In this document: positions 17,301 to 26,076 of the stretch, piece by piece | How the letters are laid out: the number at the start of each line of letters is the position of its first letter | Numbering within the stretch: the stretch's first letter is position 1 | Assembly (NCBI RefSeq): GCF_012932565.1 | Contig: NZ_JABBYJ010000001.1 | Coordinates: forward strand, 744,001-808,000 | Direction: 5' to 3' | DNA from: Sneathiella limimaris | GTDB taxonomy: Bacteria; Pseudomonadota; Alphaproteobacteria; Sneathiellales; Sneathiellaceae | Length of the DNA stretch: 64,000 nt | Made by a program: the position numbers and the translations under genes | Notes under the pieces: model-generated | Databases searched by the model: none | What the model was told of the DNA's origin: nothing | The model's input: the letters and a program-made list of their open reading frames with translations, nothing else

Positions 17301-17917
17301 TTCAGAAGGCTATTCAGGAACTCTTCGCCGAAAAAGATCGGAATGTAGAAGTTTTCACAACGGCCGAGGAATACTTAGAAAGTAATCGCACTCGTCAACA
17401 AGCATGTCTTCTAATTAATGCTAATCTTCCAGGGATGAGTGGGCTTGAACTGCTGGAAGTACTTAAAGAAAAAGAAGCTGAACTTCCGACAATAATGATC
17501 ACTGGTAAAAGCGATGTTAAAATGGCTGTCCAAGCAATGAAAGCAGGGGTCCTGGACTTTATCGAAAAGCCTTTAAAATCTTGCGTTCTGCTCGCAAGTG
17601 TTGAACGGGCACTAGAGCTTTCAAAAGTTGAGATGGAATTGTTTGAGGCACAGACAACTACCAAGCGACGAATTGACAGACTTACGCCGCGGCAACGCCA
17701 AATCATGGATCTTGTGCTTGCAGGTAACCCAAGCAAGAATATTGCTGCTGATTTAGGTATTAGCCAGCGCACCGTTGAAAATCACCGAGCGGCGATCATG
17801 GCAAAGACTGCAACAAAATCCATACCAGAACTGACTCGGCTCGCAATTACAGCGGGCAGAAAATTAAGAAATTCTGGAAAGAAAAACACAAAAATGAGTC
17901 TAATGCATGAATCCTGA
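14330..17917 (+). CDS. CheR-PAS-histidine kinase-receiver-(pseudo)receiver-LuxR fusion
   Basis: 1195 residues combining a whole signalling path. Residues about 60-235 form a CheR-type methyltransferase (SVGCGTGQEAYSLA, FDFISCRHLLEYLDP). Residues about 455-580 form a PAS domain. HisKA has phospho-acceptor H605 in SAASHDLRQPLQ, followed by HATPase (NLLGNAIKYTKTGK, DTGVGIAEGE, GLGLGLSIVQQLG). Receiver 1 (about 840-960) has acceptor D893 in IMADFNLS. Receiver 2 (about 980-1095) is FixJ-like (FMVDDDINIQKAI) but has N1030 where FixJ proteins carry the phospho-Asp. A LuxR-type HTH ends the protein (RLTPRQRQIMDLVLAG). No CheB domain is present. The HTH implies direct DNA binding. Signal and targets are unknown. 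Confidence 0.9.
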   Translation: MVMKSQASKKGSLPRSKRTKEIDQLTTGLQVKGNSFFDTVDECDFLAREIIPEIFTTAGSGRTVRIWSVGCGTGQEAYSLAMLFQEELEASGSNIKFEIFASDIDPDVIAQAHDGFYSETIQSELTPARLVRFFDRVENGYHVKKDLRRLVEFRVQDILIDTPSSRFDFISCRHLLEYLDPEISEKVVSVFHASLYMNGMLLLGGSERIADTEKRFSLISEPHRLYRHAVQRHHGKAGLQVEDKLNFKPDEPLKRVVQTSPQSDCVFLCQQLILEKYASAVVLINQKNECLYSIGSTDHYLQMKLRNQKQDLLTMVRPNIRSKLQAAISQAIAENNLVVLDGDLSERGARFNIIVEPVKYSSNDLLLICFKDRFDSKLMTLRTIKSDETGCAIELEGEQKGKDVELKGAVPNVEFSDIEKFSTDQIIKPANKEILTFKKVSTTSKELMALVSQLQEDFEQQLVNYNVLQNVLISTDIATLFLDADFKIRLFTPSVRSLFNLIDSDIGRPIVDFKFTIPIDVLLADAQTVLQGGASVEREVTTEMGRWFHTHVSLCSIHGNVSAGIVITFVDITKRKHHTMELEAAKSRAELASTAKSRFLSAASHDLRQPLQTLALLLGIFAKTVKGSSTKKLIDRMEETLGATSGMLNAFLDINQIDVGTVKIEKTDFPLSEMLERLSREFEYHAQACGLAFHSVSTPLHVHSDQRLLEQMIRNLLGNAIKYTKTGKILIGCRRRGDLLSIQVWDTGVGIAEGEYKAIFEEYTQIGNETQDRKLGLGLGLSIVQQLGYLLGHALHVRSLPTKGSVFSINVQLAAEAPKLTRTIHGPNKGRGRKDSDGRIKKILIAEDDPDIFDLLNLLLSTEGYKTITAHDGVLDATIPVRGNDQPDLIMADFNLSEGVNGLGLIEKVRERFSENIPAIILTGDISTSTLSLIAKHDCVKLDKPVNSDELLQSIRKLLVGRSSAKKFRHKLVPLKPDLPFVFMVDDDINIQKAIQELFAEKDRNVEVFTTAEEYLESNRTRQQACLLINANLPGMSGLELLEVLKEKEAELPTIMITGKSDVKMAVQAMKAGVLDFIEKPLKSCVLLASVERALELSKVEMELFEAQTTTKRRIDRLTPRQRQIMDLVLAGNPSKNIAADLGISQRTVENHRAAIMAKTATKSIPELTRLAITAGRKLRNSGKKNTKMSLMHES

Positions 17918-17942
17918 CAAAATCGCAGCAAAGGTCTAGTGT

Positions 17943-19034
17943 TTAAGCTTTCCGTGTGCGGATTTTTCTAAACGAAATTAATCGTTGAGCATCCTCATCC
18001 CAAAGTGCAAATCGAAGGCAGTGGAAACTTTCTCGCAAGCCAATGCGGTTGAGGGTTCGAAGGGCAGGAATATCTGTCAGACACTCTTTAAGATTATAGT
18101 TAGGAATGCGGCACGAAAGATGATGGATATGATGAATGCCGATGTCGCTGGAAAACCAGCGGAGCGGTTGCGGTAAGTCATAGTAGCTACTTGAAGCTAT
18201 TGCAGAATCATAGAAATCCCAGTCCTTGTTTTTCTGCCAGTATGTGAATTCAAATTGGTGTTGAACATAAAACAACCACACACCAATTGCGGAAGATAGT
18301 AGGACGATAGGAAGCTGCACTTTTATAATGTTGAAAAAGCCAAAATTTAAGCCAAGACCGACGATCGTACCCGCAATTCCGATGTTTGTGAGCATCACAC
18401 TGATCAGCAGCATTGGACGTTGGAAAATAAGATCAAGTGGTAGCCGGTTCTTAAAAACGAACAAATAGATTGGCCCGATCCCTAACATTATAAGAGGATT
18501 GCGGTACAGTCGGTAAGCCAGCCGTCGCCAAAAAGGTAAGTTCAAATATTCTGCTTTTGTAAGAAGTGTAATATCGCCTATGCCACGGTTTTGTAGATTG
18601 CCGCAGGTGGCATGATGAATGTTATGTGCGCTGCGCCAGTATTCGTGTGGGGTTAACGTTACAATACCGATCAATGTACCAACAAAATCATTCAGGCGGC
18701 GGGAGGTAAAGAATGACCGATGTCCGCAGTCATGTTGGATCATAAAAAGCCGAACCGTGAATGCGGCTGCAAGTATTGATAGTAAAAGGGTTAGCCAATA
18801 GGCTTTGTCCACTGTGAATAACATCGCCACCCACAGTATGATCAACGGCAACGTTGTGTTTAAAATTTGTAGGACACTCTGCCTTGTCGATGCTCGTGCA
18901 TGGGGTTTGATGGTTTTCGCCCATCGCCGTGCAAGTTCCTGCCGCTTGTTAGACCTGGAATGGGGTTCTTCAACGATGAGATCCGTTTGATCACTCTTTT
19001 GCTCGCCATTTTTGCAATCGGTTTGATTCAGCAT
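17943..19034 (-). CDS. Membrane fatty acid desaturase
   Basis: 363 residues with several transmembrane helices and the three His boxes of di-iron membrane desaturases: HDCGHRSFF (about 115-123), HNIHHATCG (about 152-160) and HHIHHLSCRIPNY (about 307-319). Such enzymes introduce double bonds into membrane acyl chains using oxygen and reduced electron carriers. Its place beside envelope-stress genes fits a role in membrane fluidity. It is convergent with the hybrid kinase and shares the minus strand with the entericidin-like gene just upstream (6 bases apart). Confidence 0.9.
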   Translation of the reverse strand: MLNQTDCKNGEQKSDQTDLIVEEPHSRSNKRQELARRWAKTIKPHARASTRQSVLQILNTTLPLIILWVAMLFTVDKAYWLTLLLSILAAAFTVRLFMIQHDCGHRSFFTSRRLNDFVGTLIGIVTLTPHEYWRSAHNIHHATCGNLQNRGIGDITLLTKAEYLNLPFWRRLAYRLYRNPLIMLGIGPIYLFVFKNRLPLDLIFQRPMLLISVMLTNIGIAGTIVGLGLNFGFFNIIKVQLPIVLLSSAIGVWLFYVQHQFEFTYWQKNKDWDFYDSAIASSSYYDLPQPLRWFSSDIGIHHIHHLSCRIPNYNLKECLTDIPALRTLNRIGLRESFHCLRFALWDEDAQRLISFRKIRTRKA

Positions 19035-19039
19035 AGAAG

Positions 19040-19198
19040 CTATTCTTTGACCTTTGTGCCCGCATCCTCTATGGCGCCACCTGTTTTTTCCATATTCTCA
19101 CCTGTGTCTTTTTTCAAGCCGCTCCACGTATCTCCGCATGCGCCGAGCGTAAAGGTGAATGAGATAACAATTAAGATGAGGGCAAGTTTATGTATCAT
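19040..19198 (-). CDS. Entericidin-like small lipoprotein
   Basis: 52 residues starting MIHKLALILIVISFTFTLGA and followed by a lipobox cysteine (LGAC at 18-21). The mature peptide is short and charged with the repeat DTWSGLKKDTG ... MEKTGGAIEDAG, the classic entericidin A/B pattern. These peptidoglycan-associated lipoproteins of the outer or inner membrane are stress-induced and of unclear function. The stop lies 6 bases before the desaturase start, so the two are probably one transcript. A plus-strand frame covering the same bases (18900-19256) has no family features. Confidence 0.85.
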   Translation of the reverse strand: MIHKLALILIVISFTFTLGACGDTWSGLKKDTGENMEKTGGAIEDAGTKVKE

Positions 19199-19811
19199 TT
19201 GGAAACTCTATATGAAGGAGAAGGCTCTCAAGAGGCCTCCGGTCCCGAATAAATGAAAAGAAAGATGCCTTTGAATTCAAAGCAATAAATCATTATATAG
19301 AGTCGAGATGGCTGACAACAGGTTCGGAATATACTCAAGCCTAGTGACACGGTAAGCTTATTGATAAAGGGATGGTCCGGCAAATTTGTGATGCATTTTA
19401 AACGATAACGTTAGAAGAGCTGTAAGACAGGTAGAGGCTTTACTAGCTTTTTAAACCCAATGCTGTTCTAGCGATTATTAGGAGGACTTTTATTCAAACT
19501 AGCATTCCTCGTTTTTTTCAAAAACGAGGAATTGACTCAACAAGATTTGCTTATCAGAAGCTAAATATAGCTGAAATATTGCTCGTCATGAGTAGTTTCC
19601 GAGGGTATGCAAAACCTGTGAGCGGCTTACTTTTCTACCATGCGCAATAATCAATATAACTATTGGCGTGGTTCACGCCCTAGAACAGATTGTCTTGGAA
19701 AAGTCCGCGTGTAATCAATCTCCAAGAAAATGCGTTACGCCGTTCGGTTTTTGACGTTTGGTTAAACCGACGTTCCTCCTAAAACACAGCTAATGAGTAG
19801 GGACCTCTCAG
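19199..19811. other. Gene-free region with a perfect 13-bp hairpin
   Basis: No supportable gene over about 610 bases. It contains a perfect 13-bp inverted repeat with a 3-base loop at 19504-19532 (ATTCCTCGTTTTT and its complement), and GGCGTGGTTCACGCC at about 19663. The first hairpin could terminate transcription from either side or be a relic of a mobile end. Promoters of the neighbouring genes must lie here. Confidence 0.5.
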
Positions 19812-20147
19812 ATGAAAACAGAAAAGCATATAAACAACAAAGAAGCCGGGCGCGTTATCTCTTACCCGATCCAGGCAAAATTAGCTGTTCCTTACGATCC
19901 TTCGAAGGGAAATATCGCAATGGAAACTGATAAGCTTTTGAGCGCATCCAAAGCACACTGGGGGAAATTTAAGAAGGGACTAGACAAGATCTTCAGCGCG
20001 TTATGTTCAAACGCCTCCAAAAGTTCAAAAATAGATCCGGCTCCGCCAGAAAAGGAGAAGGAAGATAAGACCGCCATTGCGCGAGGAGAAAATGAAGGAA
20101 TGGCAGTTAGGTCAACAAAACCGCGATCATCTAGTGAACGGGATTGA
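19812..20147 (+). CDS. Hypothetical protein upstream of hflK
   Basis: 111 residues, hydrophilic and charged, without membrane segments or a recognised domain. The last 40 residues are low-complexity and Lys/Glu/Ser-rich. It starts at ATG 19812 and ends 63 bases before hflK on the same strand, so it could be the first gene of that operon. Lack of any domain leaves it doubtful; it may be a lineage-specific protein or a chance frame. Confidence 0.4.
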   Translation: MKTEKHINNKEAGRVISYPIQAKLAVPYDPSKGNIAMETDKLLSASKAHWGKFKKGLDKIFSALCSNASKSSKIDPAPPEKEKEDKTAIARGENEGMAVRSTKPRSSSERD

Positions 20148-20210
20148 CGGTAAAGCTTTGTCTTGAGGACAGAATTTCGAAATTTAGTGAACATTTGAAA
20201 GGGTACAATA

Positions 20211-21275
20211 ATGCCATGGCAAAGTGGAAATGGTAATGAGGGGAACCCTTGGAGTGGCAAGCCTGGTTTAGGGCTAGATATTGAAGAAATGGGTCAACGC
20301 TTACAGGATCGATTTAAGAAGTTTCAGCCGGGTGGGGGGCTTTGGGGAGGATTGATTATTGTGGTTATTATAAGCGTTGGTTTGGCGGTGTGGACTTCAT
20401 ACTATACTGTTCCTAGTGACTCGGTCGCTGTTATACAACGTTTCGGAAAGTATCTTAAAAAAGTACCGCCGGGGCTCCATTTCAAATTACCTCTTGGTAT
20501 TGATGAAATCACGATTGTTCCAATAAAACGCCAGTTAAAGCAGGAGTTTGGGTTTATTACACCAGGCGGACATGATCCCAATCAAAGTCCTCGCCCTCGC
20601 GATGCAACACGCGAGACTCAGATGGTAACCGGTGATTTGAATGCAGCGCTGGTTGAATGGGTTGTACAATATCGAATAGCGGATTCTGTCAAATTTCTTT
20701 TTGAGGTTCGGGAACCAAGCGAAACACTTCGATATGTGTCTGAGTCGGTCATGCGCGAAGTGGTTGGCGATCGAACTGTAGACGAAGTGATTACCATTGG
20801 GCGACAAGAAATCGAGAACGAAGCCTTAGTCAAGATGCAGGCTCTTTCGACCAAATATGCAATGGGGATTAGTATTGATCAGGTGCAACTAAAAAACATT
20901 AATCCGCCAAAGCCAGTTCAGGAGTCCTTTAACGAGGTTAACAAGGCTCAGCAAGAAAAAGAGAAGCTCATCAATGAAGCAAGGCGCGATTACAATAAAG
21001 TTATTCCGCTTGCTGAGGGTGAAAAGGATCAAAGAATTCGTGAAGCAGATGGCTACAGACTGAAACGCATAAATGAAGCCAAGGGCGATACTGCACGCTT
21101 TGTTGCGTTGTTGTCAGAGTATAGAAAAGCCCCAGAAGTCACGCGTCGGCGCATATATCTGGAAACCTTGCAGCAAGTGATGCCGAGCATAAAATCAAAG
21201 ATAATTATTGATGAACAGTCGATAAGTATCCTGCCATTTCTAAATTTAGAGAGTGGGAAGGAGTTAAAGCCATGA
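20211..21275 (+). CDS. hflK: HflK, FtsH-protease modulator (SPFH/prohibitin family)
   Basis: 354 residues. A Gly/Pro-rich N-terminal cytoplasmic tail (MPWQSGNGNEGNPWSGKPG) precedes one transmembrane helix (about residues 43-65). The SPFH domain follows (TVPSDSVAVIQRFGKYLKKV, VTGDLNAALVEWVVQYRI, RYVSESVMREVVGDRTVDEV) and then a long coiled coil (EVNKAQQEKEKLINEARRDY). With HflC it forms a periplasm-facing cage that limits FtsH proteolysis of membrane proteins. It overlaps hflC by four bases (ATGA). This hflKC pair is linked to nhaA, unlike the usual chromosomal hfq-hflX-hflKC setting, and may be an accessory copy. Confidence 0.93.
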   Translation: MPWQSGNGNEGNPWSGKPGLGLDIEEMGQRLQDRFKKFQPGGGLWGGLIIVVIISVGLAVWTSYYTVPSDSVAVIQRFGKYLKKVPPGLHFKLPLGIDEITIVPIKRQLKQEFGFITPGGHDPNQSPRPRDATRETQMVTGDLNAALVEWVVQYRIADSVKFLFEVREPSETLRYVSESVMREVVGDRTVDEVITIGRQEIENEALVKMQALSTKYAMGISIDQVQLKNINPPKPVQESFNEVNKAQQEKEKLINEARRDYNKVIPLAEGEKDQRIREADGYRLKRINEAKGDTARFVALLSEYRKAPEVTRRRIYLETLQQVMPSIKSKIIIDEQSISILPFLNLESGKELKP

Positions 21276-22249
21276 GCGGGGTTAAGCAATTCGCGTTCAT
21301 ATTAGCCTTGGGTGCCAGTGCGTATACTGTGTTTAGCTCATTGTATACCGTGAGCGAAGTCGAACAGGCCATCGTTACCCAGTTTGGTAAGCCTGTGGGA
21401 TCGCCTATCATTAGTGCGGGGCTCAAGTTTAAAATTCCATTTATTCAAGAGGTCAACCCTATCGATAGGAGAGTTTTAGAATGGGACGGTAATCCCTCAG
21501 ATATGCCGACCAAAGATAAACTTTATATATCTGTTGACTTATTTGCTCGCTGGCGGATTACGGATCCATTGCAATATTTCCTGAGGCTGCGTGATGAGCG
21601 AAGCGCTCAATCACGTTTGGATGATATTCTAGGGAGCGAAACCAGGAATGCGGTTGCCAAGCATGAGCTCATTGAGATTATCCGAACGACAATGGACCGG
21701 GTTCCGGCACGCGATACTCTACTAACTAATTTGGAGCAGGAACAGGACATTGGTTCCCTTGTACCTATTCTTAAGGGACGCAAACTAGTTGAAAACGAGC
21801 TTTTCATTGCGGCTGCTAAGAAAGTAGAGGTTTTCGGGATCGAGCTTCTAGATATTCGGTTCAAACGAATAAATTATAACGAGAGTGTGCGACCAAAAAT
21901 ATATGATCGTATGATTAGTGAGCGCCGGCAAATAGCAGAGCGTTTTTTATCAGAAGGTCATGGTGAAGCAGCACGGATCCGCGGCAACAGAGTACGCGAT
22001 TTGAACAAAATTCAATCCGAAGCCTATCAGAAGGTTGAAGAAATCCGCGGTTTGGCAGACGCAAAGGCAACGGAAATTTACGCAGCAGCTTATAATCAAA
22101 GTCCACAGGCAGTGCAATTTTATGAGTTCACAAAAACCATGCAGGCGTATCAGACAATCATTGCCGCAAACACGACGTTAGTATTGTCCACTGAAAGCGA
22201 ACTTTTCAAGTTCTTGAAGGGAATGGACCCTGATACCTGGAAGGAATGA
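21272..22249 (+). CDS. hflC: HflC, FtsH-protease modulator (SPFH family)
   Basis: 325 residues with an N-terminal transmembrane segment (about 6-24) followed by the SPFH domain (YTVSEVEQAIVTQFGKPVG, INPIDRR-type region near residue 60, KLYISVDLFARWRITDPLQY) and the coiled coil (MISERRQIAERFLSEGHGEA). It pairs with HflK to form the HflKC ring around FtsH at the inner membrane. It overlaps both neighbours by four bases, so the three genes are translationally coupled. Confidence 0.93.
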   Translation: MSGVKQFAFILALGASAYTVFSSLYTVSEVEQAIVTQFGKPVGSPIISAGLKFKIPFIQEVNPIDRRVLEWDGNPSDMPTKDKLYISVDLFARWRITDPLQYFLRLRDERSAQSRLDDILGSETRNAVAKHELIEIIRTTMDRVPARDTLLTNLEQEQDIGSLVPILKGRKLVENELFIAAAKKVEVFGIELLDIRFKRINYNESVRPKIYDRMISERRQIAERFLSEGHGEAARIRGNRVRDLNKIQSEAYQKVEEIRGLADAKATEIYAAAYNQSPQAVQFYEFTKTMQAYQTIIAANTTLVLSTESELFKFLKGMDPDTWKE

Positions 22250-23622
22250 AGTGGGCAGAGTTTCTGAGAAGGGGAATAGCTGACATGCAAAATCAAGGGG
22301 AAGCATACCTCCCTAGTGAATTTTCCCATCACTTTACGAGACCTTTAGCGAGATTTGTACGAATTGAGTCAGTGGCAGGCACCTTCCTTTTCCTCGCTTT
22401 AGTTTTAGCAATGATATTGGCTAACTCGAATTGGTCGGAACCTTTCGAGTCTTTCTGGGAGATTTCGATTGGCCTTCATTTTGCTGATATGGACTTTAGT
22501 CGCTCATTGAGGCATTGGACCAACGAAGGACTGATGACATTATTTTTCTTTGTTATTTCATTGGAACTCAAACGTCAGATTGTGTTGGGAGAATTGCAGA
22601 GGATTAGAATTGCGATGTTTCCGATCATGGCAGCTCTTGGTGGCATGGTTGTTCCGGTCTTACTTTATTTGATATTTATGTATCACCGCCCCGGTATGAA
22701 TGGGTGGGGAACTGTAATGGCGACAGACACCGCATTTGTAATTGGGTGTCTTGCCCTTTTCGGTTCTCGAGTCCCTTCGTCTCTTCGTTTGTTCCTATTG
22801 TCGCTTGCAATTTTTGATGATTTAGGGGCCATTTTAGTAATGACAATTGGTTATGGAGGGGACTTGAACTGGAACGCAATTGTCATAGGGGGCTTGGGGC
22901 TCGGGGCGATAGCAATATTAGCTAGATTAGGGTTGAGAAGTGTTCCTGTTTACTTTGTGTTGGGGGCAGGGATTTGGTTATGTTTTGATAGTAGCGGTAT
23001 TCATCCGACAATTTGTGGAGTTGTTCTTGGGCTGATGACGCCTACTAAAATCTGGGTAAGTGGTAAACGTATGAGTGCGATGCTAGGCCGTGTGTTTACG
23101 TCTCTTGAAGGTGAAGAAAAGAGCAGTGAGACGGCCAGTAAAAGTGACTTGCGGCAGTTGGGCCGGGCGTTTAGAGAAACTCTGTCTCCCGTTGAACGGC
23201 TGGAGCATATGTTGCATCCCTGGGTCGGTTTAGTCATCTTACCACTCTTCGCGTTAGCGAACACAGGAATTGCGATTGGCGAAGTTCACCTTGCTAGCCC
23301 AGTTTCAATGGCAATTATTGTTAGCTTGGTCTTTGGGAAGCCAATTGGCGTGATTAGTTTCAGCTGGTTCGCAGTGCAATGTCGTATTGCGGTTCGAGGG
23401 GAGGGGCTATCCTGGTCTTTGCTTGTCGCGGGTGCTTTTCTAACAGGTATCGGTTTCACCATGTCATTTTTTATCGCTAACCTGGCATTTAATCAGGAAA
23501 TACTAGATTCTGCAAAGCTGGGAATTCTTGTGGGATCAATGATATCTGCTTTCTTGGGCATCATGATTTTAGTCTTGATTGTAGTGAGAAATAGTTATGC
23601 AACAAAGCTGGGGAGAATCTGA
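22246..23622 (+). CDS. nhaA: NhaA-family Na+/H+ antiporter
   Basis: 458 residues with about twelve hydrophobic helices. Hallmarks are ATDTAFVIGCLALFGSRVP (helix IV), the paired aspartates in LAIFDDLGAILVMTIGY (helix V) and the C-terminal GAFLTGIGFTMSFFIANLAF. NhaA exchanges cytoplasmic Na+ for external protons and maintains pH and salt balance. The N terminus is extended by about 40 residues (MKWAEFLRRGIADMQNQGEA...); an internal ATG at 22285 would give a more standard length. It follows hflC with a four-base overlap, linking ion homeostasis to membrane protein quality control in this island. Confidence 0.93.
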   Translation: MKWAEFLRRGIADMQNQGEAYLPSEFSHHFTRPLARFVRIESVAGTFLFLALVLAMILANSNWSEPFESFWEISIGLHFADMDFSRSLRHWTNEGLMTLFFFVISLELKRQIVLGELQRIRIAMFPIMAALGGMVVPVLLYLIFMYHRPGMNGWGTVMATDTAFVIGCLALFGSRVPSSLRLFLLSLAIFDDLGAILVMTIGYGGDLNWNAIVIGGLGLGAIAILARLGLRSVPVYFVLGAGIWLCFDSSGIHPTICGVVLGLMTPTKIWVSGKRMSAMLGRVFTSLEGEEKSSETASKSDLRQLGRAFRETLSPVERLEHMLHPWVGLVILPLFALANTGIAIGEVHLASPVSMAIIVSLVFGKPIGVISFSWFAVQCRIAVRGEGLSWSLLVAGAFLTGIGFTMSFFIANLAFNQEILDSAKLGILVGSMISAFLGIMILVLIVVRNSYATKLGRI

Positions 23623-23875
23623 AATTAAACTCTTAACGAGTCCGTGGGTGAGACTTAGAAGTCTCTAATTATTTGAGCCAATAAGGCTGTCTCTAGAGCG
23701 AGCGTGGTGTGGAATGAATAGATTAAATTAAATACTTTCGTATTTACCTAAATCCGGAACTTGGAGTCTGAAATAAGTCATTCTAATTATCATATATAAA
23801 AAGCTCGTGTTTAAATGGACCCATCATTTTGTAATGTAATCAGAAATTTAAATGATAATTTTGAAAGGAATTGAT

Positions 23876-24055
23876 ATGAGTGATCAAAATGAATTAGCCA
23901 AAAAAAGCCAATCCATTTCGGCTTTAGAGGAAGCGGAAATGGCAAAATACGGCATAAAAAGAGTGCCAGTTGATTACTTCTTTTTTGGCAAGTATCGATA
24001 CTCAAATTTGAAAGATGCTTTGGCTCAGGCGAAACGAAATCAATCAAAACTTTGA
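23876..24055 (+). CDS. Small hypothetical protein
   Basis: 59 residues from ATG 23876, preceded by AAAGGA at good spacing (an upstream ATG at 23852 is weaker). The sequence MSDQNELAKKSQSISALEEA followed by YGIKRVPVDYFFFGKYRYSN and LKDALAQAKR is compact and soluble. The VPVDYF-x3-YRYxNLxDAxAQA pattern looks like a conserved small alphaproteobacterial family. No function is known. It is convergent with fumC. Confidence 0.7.
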   Translation: MSDQNELAKKSQSISALEEAEMAKYGIKRVPVDYFFFGKYRYSNLKDALAQAKRNQSKL

Positions 24056-24153
24056 TAGTTTGAAATTCTCTTTCAATCTACCGTTAGCTGGACAACGTAC
24101 CTATCAGGAAATTAATAACTGTCTTGGTAGACCTTTTCTGCTAGGCTTTGAAT

Positions 24154-25536
24154 TTAGATCATCTTACGGGGTTGCACCCAATCATCAAATTGTGCAGAGC
24201 TGACGAGTTTCAGCTCTAAGGCAGCCTCTTTCAAGGTTAGGTCTTCAACATAGGCTTTTGTGGCTATTTTGGCGGCTTTATCATAGCCAATATGCGGTGT
24301 TAGCGCGGTCACCAGCATAAGCGATTGTTCCATTAACTCCTTGATCCGCTTTTCATTGGCAACGATCCCTAAAACACAATTACGGGTGAAGCTGTCAATG
24401 GCATCTGACAATAGGCGAATAGACTGGAGCATATTGTATATGATGACAGGTTTGAAGGCGTTTAGCTCAAAATGGCCGTTCGAGCCAGCGATAGTGACCG
24501 TTACGTGATTTCCCATAACCTGGGCACAAACTTGTGTTATGGCTTCACATTGGGTTGGATTGATTTTCCCCGGCATAATTGAAGAGCCTGGTTCGTTTGC
24601 TGGAAGTGACAATTCTTGAAGGCCGCATCTTGGACCACTCGCGAGGAGGCGGATGTCATTCGCTATCTTCATGCAACTAACTGCAAGAGTATTGAGAACA
24701 CCAGAGAATTCTACTGCAACATCGTTTGCTGCGATCGCTTCATATTTATTGTTGGCTGATTTAAAGGGTAGACCTGTTGCCTTTGCAATATGAGTAGCGA
24801 AGAGCGCTGCAAATTCAGGAGAGGAATTGAGACCAGTACCGACAGCCGTTCCACCTTGTGCTAGCTCCAGAAGGCGCGGGAAAGAGCTTTTTATGCGGGC
24901 TAAACCTAGTTCAATTTGCCTTTCATATCCTGAAAACTCCTGCCCAAGAGTGATGGGGGTTGCGTCCTGTGTATGGGTTCTTCCGATTTTAATGATGTGG
25001 TCAAATTCAGTAACCTTCTTCGAAAGCGCTTCCTGAAAGTGGGTCAGAGCTGGAACAAGTAACTGTTGAACTTCTGTCGCAATTGCAATGGACATAACGG
25101 TTGGAAATGTATCGTTAGAACTTTGCCCAAGATTGACATGACCCAGTGGGTGAACCGGTTTCTTGCTTCCTAACTTTCCCCCGAGAAGCTCACTCGCCCG
25201 ATTGGCAATAACTTCATTCGCATTCATGTTGGTGTGGGTGCCGGAGCCTGTTTGCCAAACAACGAGCGGAAAATTGTCGTCTAACTTACCTTCTGCGATT
25301 TCCTGTGCGGCGGCAAGAATGGCATTGCTCAGACCTTCGTCCAACGTTCCCAATTCTAGATTCGTTTTTGCTGCCGCCATTTTCTGCAGGGCCAAAGCCC
25401 TAATGAAAGGCGTTGGTATTTTTTCTTCACCAATGCTGAAGTTTTCAAGTGATCGTTGGGTTTGAGCCCCCCAATATTTATCGGTGTGGACCTTGATTTT
25501 TCCCAAGGAATCACTTTCTATTCGTGTGCTCGACAT
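24154..25536 (-). CDS. fumC: Class II fumarate hydratase FumC
   Basis: 460 residues from ATG 25534-25536 ([16 protein letters not shown]), which matches the usual FumC length; the frame remains open upstream to 25638 but that extension is not FumC-like. Signatures: [60 protein letters not shown] and the lyase superfamily loop [17 protein letters not shown]. It interconverts fumarate and malate in the TCA cycle without an iron-sulfur cluster, and is therefore the oxidative-stress-resistant form. It may be an extra copy carried by the island; whether the host has another cannot be seen here. Confidence 0.95.
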   Translation of the reverse strand: MSSTRIESDSLGKIKVHTDKYWGAQTQRSLENFSIGEEKIPTPFIRALALQKMAAAKTNLELGTLDEGLSNAILAAAQEIAEGKLDDNFPLVVWQTGSGTHTNMNANEVIANRASELLGGKLGSKKPVHPLGHVNLGQSSNDTFPTVMSIAIATEVQQLLVPALTHFQEALSKKVTEFDHIIKIGRTHTQDATPITLGQEFSGYERQIELGLARIKSSFPRLLELAQGGTAVGTGLNSSPEFAALFATHIAKATGLPFKSANNKYEAIAANDVAVEFSGVLNTLAVSCMKIANDIRLLASGPRCGLQELSLPANEPGSSIMPGKINPTQCEAITQVCAQVMGNHVTVTIAGSNGHFELNAFKPVIIYNMLQSIRLLSDAIDSFTRNCVLGIVANEKRIKELMEQSLMLVTALTPHIGYDKAAKIATKAYVEDLTLKEAALELKLVSSAQFDDWVQPRKMI

Positions 25537-26076
25537 ATTGGTATTCCTCTGCATTGGGCGTCTACCCGAACGCATAAGTGATGGACTACTATTTAGGTTT
25601 GTAACGACATGTTTCTTGTTTTGGTCTCTACTTTTCAAAATTCTAATAATATATTTAATAAATTTGAAATCGTTGTCCAGAATTCATCGAAAAGTAATAA
25701 TTATTAGTGGGAATAAATATTTTTTAATTATATTTAAAAGTCCGAATTTTAAATTAATAGTTTATTAATTTATTCAATTAATATGCCCTGATTATATTAT
25801 TTTTTTCCAAAAAAATATTTATTTTAAGGAAACTGTCTAGTGTCTGATAATCAAATTTCCTGATTACTTGAATAAAAAGCAAATAAAGATGGTTGCGTGC
25901 CCTCGCAATCAATCTCCCTAAGAAAATTGACGTTAATTCAGTTGTTTAATACTCGAAATTAAACCACACGCAACCAACGCTGTATGCATAGAGCTTATGC
26001 TGAGAGAACGATAGCAGCAAATAAAACTGTTTGTGGAAGATGGCAATCGGATAGAAAGTTGTTAATTTTGTCTGAC
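25537..26076. other. Gene-free AT-rich region upstream of fumC
   Basis: About 540 bases, very AT-rich between 25640 and 25840. The fumC promoter must lie at the left side; the right side is the 3' flank of azlD. I see no RNA gene, strong hairpin or supportable coding frame. Confidence 0.45.

Noticed and set aside
18900-19256. 118-codon plus-strand frame
   Set aside because: The minus strand here encodes the desaturase start and a clear entericidin-like lipoprotein; the plus frame has neither ribosome-binding site nor domain.
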